Positions 60,201 to 64,000 of a DNA stretch of 64,000 nucleotides are shown one piece after another. Under the pieces are notes generated by a model. It was not told the DNA's origin. It saw only the letters and a list, made by a program, of their open reading frames with translations, and ran no database searches. This stretch comes from Tanytarsus gracilentus. Taxonomy: Eukaryota; Arthropoda; Insecta; Diptera; Chironomidae. The stretch covers positions 186,001 to 250,000 of the forward strand of contig JAXRKN010000031.1 of the NCBI GenBank assembly GCA_038502055.1, read 5' to 3'. The position numbers and the translations under genes are program-made. Position 1 is the first letter of the stretch. Every line of letters starts with the position of its first letter.

Positions 60201-62997
60201 AATCATTGTCGATCGACGCAGCAATTCATTTACGCTTGAGAGTCTTCAATGTGGCACCGAATATGAATTTACCATAGCCGCATTCAATAAGATCGGAAGT
60301 GGTAGTGCAAGTGATGCATTGAGCGTAAAAACCGCGGGCGAAAAGCCCATCGCACCGCATATTGAGAAATTTTTGCGAGTGAACATCACATCGGTCCTCC
60401 TCGAGCTCATCGAGTGGCAAAATGGCGGATGTCCAATTTTGTATTTTACAGTTGAGTACAAGCGACGTTACTCGAGCGATTGGATAATTGTGTCGAGCAA
60501 TGTTGCATCACAAGCACGCTTTCCGATTGGTGATTTAGAGCCATCGACAGTGTACAATTTAAGAGTGCAGGCACACAACAATGCCGGATCTACCGTCGCT
60601 GAGTACACTTTGGAAACTTTGAACATGGCCGGAGGTGAGTGCTTAGTTAGTTCTGAAGGAGGGGATTAAGTTGGAGGTTCTGTCACTCTTTCTCATTTAT
60701 AAAAGCTTTAAAGCTCTCTCATTAAAAACTTTAATTTCACCGAAAACAAATCACAACATCTTGCACATAAAATTTAACGACAAAGTTGAACATTTCATAG
60801 TGACAGAATCTAAGAAAACTTCCTCTCAAGAGAAACACGAAGGAAAACTTGTTCGACTGCCAAAACTTTTTATATCTTTAATCAAATTTTCCTTCTTTTT
60901 CTCCTCCGCTTCCTTTCTCGAAAGCAGTTCTTATGAATCCCAACAAAATCGGACGAGATATGGATTATGATTCAAAGGATTTCTTCTTTAGCGACTCACA
61001 TATCTTAACTGTCTCAATCATATCACTTTTCGCAATCATCTTAGCTCTATTGGGCGTTTGCTTCTTCCTCAAGTTATGTAAGTCCAACCCCACATGAGAA
61101 TCCTTTTTCTATTAATATTCATTTGTAACAATAATGAGCATTATTAATTATCATCATCACATCCAGATGGCCGGGATATTTTCGAGCATGAATCTCGTCA
61201 ACAGCAACTACAGCCAACATATCAGCATGGAGGAAAAAATTCAAAACTCTCCATTTCAGAACATCGTGAACAATATTATCAAACAGTGCGTAAACAATCG
61301 TCACCCGGACTTGATAGTGCTCTCGAGCGCATACCCGAATACTCAGAGGACATTTATCCCTATGCCACGTTTCACTTAAAGGATCAAGATAAGAGTAGTA
61401 ATTCCAATCGTACCCCACAAGGGATGATTTATGAGTCGAGAGATGCCATGCACATGTCGAAGAAGCATCGCAGTGGGATGAACTCGAGTGGCACAGGGCA
61501 GAGATCGAGAAAGAAATCGAAAAAGTTTAACACAGAATCGGAAGAGTACGATAGTCTTAACAGTGATAGCGACACTGTGAGCAGGGAATTGGATGCGACG
61601 AGTCGAACTGAATCGTCCAATTGCCTCGATGAGCCAGTCAATTTTAGCAGTGAGTACATGAAACCCCCTCAATAAAAGTTAATAAAACATATTTTCTCTC
61701 GTCCACTTCTACTAATTAGGTTCAATTCCCATTCCTCAAACAACAGGTCGTGCATCGTTCAGTCCAGCACCCCGAAAAGAGCGATTGGCCTTGCTACAGC
61801 GAGCACCAGTTCATCACAGTAAGTTAGTATGCTTTTTTTGCCTCGTAACGTAAAATAAATAGAAACAGAAAAACAATAATCTAAGTTTAGTCCGAATGTT
61901 TTCTGATTTAGTTGCTCTCTTGATTATCTCAAACCCGAACCATATTCTTTTCATCCCCCCTGAAGACATCATCAACTTGTGATTGACTTTTATATTAAAA
62001 CTTTTTTCCTCTCTCGATTATTTTTACCATTGTTTTGCCCTTGTGGCTATTAACGTAGATGTCCCATTCAACAACAGCAGCAAAATCGACTCAAATGTGT
62101 CACCGGTCGAGAAACAAACTTCTGAAATACGAAACTTTAGTGATAATGGAAAATTGCAAATAAGGTAAGATAATCCATAAATAAAAACAAAAACGCAAGT
62201 GCGGGCATTTAGAGAGCTTGAATTTCCCATATACAGCAACAACTTATGGAGATGTTTGGACGTTTAAAAGAAAATCGTCGTAATGTAGAAAATATTTCCA
62301 TGGAAATTTAAAAAAGAAAGGAATTAAATGCCTACCCTTGACATTGATATCAAATTTAATATGAATTTTCCGTCCATTTAGCGGACGTCATAGCGTTGAT
62401 TTATCGGAATCGCCCACAAAATTATTGATAAAGTCACGAAGCGGCAAGTCACCGCATTATAACGATTTCATGGGTAGCGGTGGTGGTAAATTTAATGGAA
62501 ATATTATTAGTGATAGATCGCCCATTGCCGCACTATCGAAGAAGAGTTCGAGTGGTAATAAATTTTACGGTGATTTTCTCACATTGACACCGCGTCGCAA
62601 TAAGATGAATGATTATTTACAATATCAGCAATCGCATGAGCCATACGATCATATGGCAGGTCGAAAGCAACAGCAACATTATTATCAAAATAACCATCAT
62701 CATCGCGATGATGAAGACGAAGATAAAGAGGAGAATAGTTATCTCAATTCCCTCGACACTCTTAAACTCGACGACGATCACAACATTTTACATTCGAAGC
62801 TCTTCTATCAACCACAATCATCGAACGAAAATGGTGGCAATGAGTATGTCATTAGTGCGAGTAGTAATCAAATGAAAAAGCATCACGTGGTCACGACAAA
62901 CGTGCATAGTAGTAGTAACCCCAACAATATCGTAAGTCCTCCAAATCAATTCAATGACAACTCAATCAACAATATCAATCGATTTATTAAACTATAG
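33171..62997 (+). CDS. Dscam2: Down syndrome cell adhesion molecule (Dscam2-like receptor), 20 exon positions
   Basis: A type I neuronal receptor of the Dscam family, used in homophilic recognition, self-avoidance and synaptic targeting. Exons: 33171-33207, 41348-41529, 41597-41744, 43519-43680, 46825-46974, 47274-47391, 48794-49052, 49160-49443, 49647-49912, 49981-50046, 50248-50406, 52699-53082 or 55216-55581, 57712-58673, 58820-59684, 59750-60634, 60928-61077, 61167-61649, 61747-61818, 62059-62164, 62382-62997. All junctions are GT-AG and phase-compatible. The product is 2,117 codons with Ig7-A or 2,111 with Ig7-B. Domain order is the canonical Dscam one: signal peptide, Ig1-9, FN1-4, Ig10, FN5-6, membrane segment (about 1668-1690), cytoplasmic tail. 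Two alternative Ig7 exons point to Dscam2 rather than Dscam1, 3 or 4. An in-frame TGA (codon 567) interrupts Ig6. Confidence 0.93.
36547..37600 (+). repeat. Higher-order repeat block, copy 1 (1,054 bp)
   Basis: First copy of a tandemly duplicated block. It has a head of about 75 bp (starting CAAGATGGGTCTGC), five roughly 120-bp tandem units (36621-37200), a tail with an 8-bp GTGAGAAA microsatellite (37377-37430), and an end GGAAAAATCCAAAATTAATA. Copy 2 follows directly. Confidence 0.9.
36621..37200 (+). repeat. 120-bp tandem repeat array (5 units)
   Basis: Units start near 36621, 36741, 36861, 36981 and 37101. Each begins with CATTAGTGGCACTC and ends with CATGAAGCCATAGTTCTGA. The period is about 120 bp, exact between the last three units, with roughly 5-10 percent divergence by eye. 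The same unit recurs in copy 2 and at 45786-46075. Confidence 0.92.
37601..38648 (+). repeat. Higher-order repeat block, copy 2 (1,048 bp)
   Basis: Near-identical second copy of the preceding block, with the same head, five 120-bp units (37675-38260), the GTGAGAAA/GTAAGAAA microsatellite (38433-38478) and the same end. The small differences suggest a recent duplication of the whole block rather than independent expansion of the units. Confidence 0.9.
41348..41744 (+). CDS. Dscam2: Dscam2 exons 2-3: Ig1
   Basis: Exons 41348-41529 and 41597-41744 split Ig1 in phase 0. The first holds the B-strand Cys (LDCVASGIPTPNIEW, with the core Trp). The second holds FPSFQGE, the F-strand Cys (SYRCIAVNSVG) and ISRDVHV-like TIVSRDVHVKA, closely resembling fly Dscam Ig1. 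The exon pair ends in phase 1, like most exon ends in this gene. Confidence 0.93.
43519..46974 (+). CDS. Dscam2: Dscam2 exons 4-5: Ig2
   Basis: Exons 43519-43680 and 46825-46974 encode Ig2, with Cys in VIIKCIIPQFVKDYV, Trp in VTSWLEE, and the second Cys in FRCRTLHSLTQ. In fly Dscam1 the exon at this position belongs to a large alternative cluster. Here I found no second version in the neighbouring introns, in agreement with a Dscam2-type gene. The 3.1-kb intron between the two exons contains the hAT-like element described separately. Confidence 0.93.
44583..44750 (+). repeat. 10-bp minisatellite, left array
   Basis: About 17 units of a 10-bp motif of the GGACACTGTA / GGACATTGTA / GGGCACTGTA type, just inside the left end of the hAT-like element. 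The open frames on its minus strand are by-products of the 30-bp codon periodicity, not genes. Confidence 0.92.
45057..45734. repeat. Foldback structure: long inverted repeat with ~300-bp arms
   Basis: The left arm (about 45057-45362) and right arm (about 45426-45734) are reverse complements over roughly 300 bp with a few mismatches. Matching ends are TTTTTCTCGATCTGGAAA and its complement; matching inner ends are CACTAATTAGTTGATAAAA and its complement. The loop is 63 nt and repeats the ACTCGCCCTGAA motif that also sits in both arms. In the pre-mRNA it would form a long double-stranded stem. Confidence 0.9.
45786..46075 (+). repeat. Partial array of the 120-bp repeat family
   Basis: About two and a half units of the same CATTAGTGGCACT...CATGAAGCCATA repeat found in intron 1, 8-9 kb upstream. 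The end is the same kind of transition (CATGAAGCCATATAAAAG), followed by a different tail that contains GGACGGACGGAC near 46241. Confidence 0.88.
46412..46615 (+). repeat. 10-bp minisatellite, right array
   Basis: About 20 units of the same 10-bp motif as at 44583-44750 and in the same orientation, ending near the right terminus of the hAT-like element. Confidence 0.92.
47274..49052 (+). CDS. Dscam2: Dscam2 exons 6-7: Ig3 and start of Ig4
   Basis: Exons 47274-47391 and 48794-49052 (phase 2 between them). Ig3 shows VVIACVAYANPTPIYRWYY and the F-strand Cys in TIFYCTATNDQGSE. The exon continues into Ig4 (SPLQAHIQPQRQTVDVG), which parallels the fly sequence TAPLSAKIDPPTQTVDFG. The exon ends in phase 0 just before the Ig4 Cys. 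Confidence 0.94.
49160..49443 (+). CDS. Dscam2: Dscam2 exon 8: Ig4 and start of Ig5
   Basis: Begins with the Ig4 B-strand Cys (KCMISGTPQSQITWLKDG) and has the F-strand Cys in GMFQCFVKNDVD. It then starts Ig5 (LQPGPGVSLKCTA). It ends in phase 2. The sequence resembles the fly Dscam Ig4/Ig5 junction (METMEPGPSVFLKC-like). Confidence 0.95.
49647..49912 (+). CDS. Dscam2: Dscam2 exon 9: Ig5 and start of Ig6
   Basis: Contains TGSPTPQISWTLDG, the Ig5 F-strand Cys in GGEFSCIAKSRAGE, and the linker NIYGLPFVRAM leading into Ig6. The phase 1 end is GCA G|GTGATG. Confidence 0.95.
49981..50406 (+). CDS. Dscam2: Dscam2 exons 10-11: Ig6, with an in-frame TGA
   Basis: Exon 10 (49981-50046) gives KTLQIKCPVAGWPIDKIIWEK. 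Exon 11 (50248-50406) continues NGIKLPTNM, then a TGA at 50274-50276, then QRVSNGTLTIENIQRQSDQG and the F-strand Cys in YSCTVKRG. Both sides of the TGA align with Dscam Ig6 in one frame (fly ...LPINRKQKVFPNGTLIIENV), and no alternative acceptor or donor nearby removes the stop while keeping the frame. CGA to TGA is the simplest origin. The rest of the gene is intact. Confidence 0.88.
50407..52698 (+). other. Intron before the alternative Ig7 exons
   Basis: 2.3 kb, AT-rich, with no coding sequence seen. It should carry part of the control information for choosing between the two Ig7 exons, and no copy of an Ig6 or Ig7 exon is visible in it. Confidence 0.55.
52699..53082 (+). CDS. Dscam2: Dscam2 exon 12A: alternative Ig7 (version A)
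   Basis: 384 nt, phase 1 at both ends, starting V-PPKISHFEFSKELNQGD. The Cys pair is in SVQCVAGTGDLP and QYTCRVQNDAA, and the core Trp is in FTWLRDN. Between strands C' and E lies an Asn/Asp-rich low-complexity insertion of about 35 residues (NGNDKRLHGGNKDNNNVDDN). It ends VLKVNG|GTAATT. The acceptor AACTTAAAG follows a run of A with no pyrimidine tract, so recognition is expected to be weak and regulated. It corresponds in position to one of the two fly Dscam2 Ig7 exons. Confidence 0.92.
53083..55215 (+). other. Intron between the two Ig7 exons
   Basis: 2.1 kb, AT-rich, no coding sequence. If the two exons are mutually exclusive, this intron is the likely site of the elements that prevent A-B joining. 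It is far too long for steric exclusion. Confidence 0.55.
55216..55581 (+). CDS. Dscam2: Dscam2 exon 12B: alternative Ig7 (version B)
   Basis: 366 nt, phase 1 at both ends, starting V-PPKISPFNFGDDIQESM. The Cys pair is in VQVMCTSTQGDQP and NYTCQISNPGG, and the core Trp is in ITWYRDG. At the same loop as in version A there is a low-complexity insertion, here Ser/His/Gln-rich (NHPRQHQQQHH). It is flanked by a CATAG acceptor and a GTAAAG donor. Either Ig7 exon alone keeps the frame into Ig8; including both would also keep the frame and add an eleventh Ig domain. Confidence 0.93.
55582..57711 (+). other. Intron after the alternative Ig7 exons
   Basis: 2.1 kb, AT-rich, no coding sequence or recognisable repeat. 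It ends in a good acceptor (TTTTCACTCAG). Confidence 0.6.
57712..58673 (+). CDS. Dscam2: Dscam2 exon 13: Ig8, Ig9, FN1
   Basis: A single large exon. Ig8 begins VPPRWLIEPKDESAVLG (fly: VPPRWILEPTDKAFAQG) with Cys in SITCKADGFPSP and HFLCQAHNSIG. Ig9 has Cys in AILRCDADGDKP and EYSCVATNQFG. FN1 begins PPSPPQNLNVKEFDSRSV and is followed by GPPSQ. FN1 carries an extra loop after the HSPDATKFDG segment. It ends in phase 0. Confidence 0.96.
58820..59684 (+). CDS. Dscam2: Dscam2 exon 14: FN2, FN3, FN4
   Basis: Three fibronectin type III repeats with their core residues: VTWRSPERDLWNGEILGY (FN2), INWLPPPAKSTHGEIQGYK (FN3) and ISWLPPRRPNGVLTLYT (FN4). FN2 contains a Gly/Ser-rich loop of about 20 residues. 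It ends TKLGSG in phase 1. Confidence 0.96.
59750..60634 (+). CDS. Dscam2: Dscam2 exon 15: Ig10, FN5, FN6
   Basis: Ig10 (Cys in VKLACHYVGKPKPSADW and NYTCNVRNSLG) is followed by FN5 (PPGAPRLQGT, GAPIKNYLLTYRRHFGEW) and FN6 (EWQNGGCPILYFTVEYKRR, LEPSTVYNLRVQAHNNAGS). This Ig10-FN5-FN6 order is diagnostic of Dscam. It ends in phase 1. Confidence 0.96.
60928..61077 (+). CDS. Dscam2: Dscam2 exon 16: juxtamembrane and transmembrane segment
   Basis: Acidic juxtamembrane stretch (GRDMDYDSKDFFFSDSH), then a hydrophobic segment ILTVSIISLFAIILALLG followed by VCFFLKL, giving one membrane helix at about residues 1668-1690. The acceptor is a tandem AAGCAG, so 60925 is an alternative start that adds one Ala codon. 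Only one transmembrane exon was found, unlike Dscam1, which has two. Confidence 0.9.
61167..62997 (+). CDS. Dscam2: Dscam2 exons 17-20: cytoplasmic tail
   Basis: Exons 61167-61649, 61747-61818, 62059-62164 and 62382-62997 (phases 1, 1, 2) encode about 425 residues ending ...NRFIKL at a TAG. The motif EDIYPYATFHL matches the conserved EICPYATFHL block of fly Dscam tails, with tyrosines that may serve as adaptor sites. The rest is rich in Ser, Asn, His and Gln, with an acidic HHHRDDEDEDKEE stretch and no enzymatic domain. The small exons 18 and 19 are candidates for alternative use: exon 18 is 72 nt and could be skipped in frame. Confidence 0.9.
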
Positions 62998-63024
62998 TAA
63001 TGAACAATTTTCCATTTTGTACAA

Positions 63025-63030
63025 AATAAA
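63025..63030 (+). terminator. poly(A) signal of the Dscam2-like gene
   Basis: AATAAA 28 nt after the stop codon. Other AATAAA copies follow (for example near 63215), and neuronal genes often use distal ones, so the 3' UTR length is open. Confidence 0.5.
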
Positions 63031-64000
63031 AAAAGATGATGTTAGAAAATGTTTAAAACGTGATATGTGAAAATAGACTTTGAATTAGTTTATTGTTGGT
63101 GCGGAGGATTGTTCGTAAATTTTGTCATGCTTTAAAGTTGACACTAAAAGCATAACATAGCATGACATAATTTACAAATATCATTTTCCAAACCCACCAC
63201 AAAGATAAAAAGAAATAAAATTTCTTAATTAAATCTAATTAACTCACGTCGAAAAGACAAAATGTGAATCCGAAGCAAAAGCATCAATTTTCGTAATTAC
63301 AATCGACGTTGTTAATCAATATCAATTAGTTATTATATCTGAGAGAAGAAAATATTCACAAATTAATGTCATAAACACAGCAGAACCCACAAACACACAC
63401 GCATGGATTTGTTGCCATCGTTTTTCTTATACACATGACAATAGAGTAAGAGGATTTCATCATTAATTGTTCATGAACATTGATGCTCATTTATTTATTA
63501 ATTAATATAATTTTCTTAGGAAAAATTTCCTCATTAACTCTCACAAAATTGACTTTATTCGATATATCTCTGCCAATTATCGTCATTAAGTTACGTTAAA
63601 AATGGTTGGTGCGTGATAAATAAAAATAAAATTTGAGTAATCTGATAAGATTCAAAATTTATTTAAAATTACGTATTGCTTTATGTAAAAGTTACGCAAG
63701 CCAAACTGAAATTTCCAGGAAGAACCAAGAATTACATTACAAATAGTTTTGCAGAGAACATCAAAGCCAAAGTTTCATTTGAAATCTGAATAAGACAAGG
63801 ATCAACATGCCAATAAATGTTGGAATTCCTTGAATTGTTCAGTTTATCGACTCAAAGAGAAAAGTTAAGTTTTGCTCGAAGCTAAATGTCAAGTTGTAAA
63901 AATTTGACATTACTTTGAGGTGTCACAGAATTCAAACCTCTATCAATGTTGCCAACGGTTACGTATGTCGAATGGATGTTAAGTTTATGACAGCATCTCT
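63031..64000. other. Downstream flank
   Basis: About 1 kb, AT-rich; I see no gene. It may be an extended 3' UTR of the Dscam2-like gene. Confidence 0.5.

Overview
The window reads as nuclear DNA of an insect, most likely a nematoceran fly (a midge- or mosquito-like dipteran). It is very AT-rich. The genes have GT-AG introns, mostly short, and every recognisable protein is a metazoan family with insect-type features. Six genes could be rebuilt exon by exon, and in each the exon phases join without a frame conflict. Lineage and species are inference; no rRNA, tRNA or mitochondrial marker was found.

Layout. (1) 60-1466, minus: a small BET-type protein with one bromodomain, an ET domain and a Ser-rich tail. 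(2) 1717-3020, plus: a DALRD3-like tRNA-associated protein, head-to-head with gene 1 across 250 bp. (3) 3817-5154, minus: the mitochondrial citrate carrier (SLC25A1 family), convergent with gene 2. (4) 6817-9170, minus: a 132-residue fatty-acid-binding protein with the conserved first intron. (5) 9171-22263: about 13 kb with no supportable gene, holding one SINE-like insertion with a 17-bp target-site duplication. (6) 22264-23736, minus: a complete single-domain hexokinase. (7) 23737-32279: about 8.5 kb with no supportable gene. (8) 32280-63030, plus: a complete Dscam-family receptor gene of about 30 kb, from a TATA/initiator-like promoter and a 37-nt signal-peptide exon through 10 Ig and 6 FNIII domains, a membrane segment and a long cytoplasmic tail, to a poly(A) signal.

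The Dscam gene is the centre of interest. Two successive exons (52699-53082 and 55216-55581) both encode Ig7 with the same flanking phases. This is the architecture of fly Dscam2, whose Ig7 is chosen from two alternative exons. The first of the two has an unusually poor 3' splice site. The second Ig6 exon carries an in-frame TGA at 50274-50276 in an otherwise intact gene. It could be a null allele, an assembly error, an A-to-I recoding site or a readthrough site.

The Dscam introns also hold a repeat landscape. Intron 1 has a 1.05-kb higher-order duplication built from 120-bp tandem units. The Ig2 intron holds a 2.1-kb hAT-like non-autonomous element bounded by perfect 13-bp inverted repeats and a perfect 8-bp target duplication. 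Inside it are two arrays of a 10-bp minisatellite, a foldback structure with arms of about 300 bp, and a further partial copy of the 120-bp family.

The genes do not form one pathway. Citrate export, fatty-acid binding and hexokinase are all metabolic, but that is probably coincidental neighbourhood.
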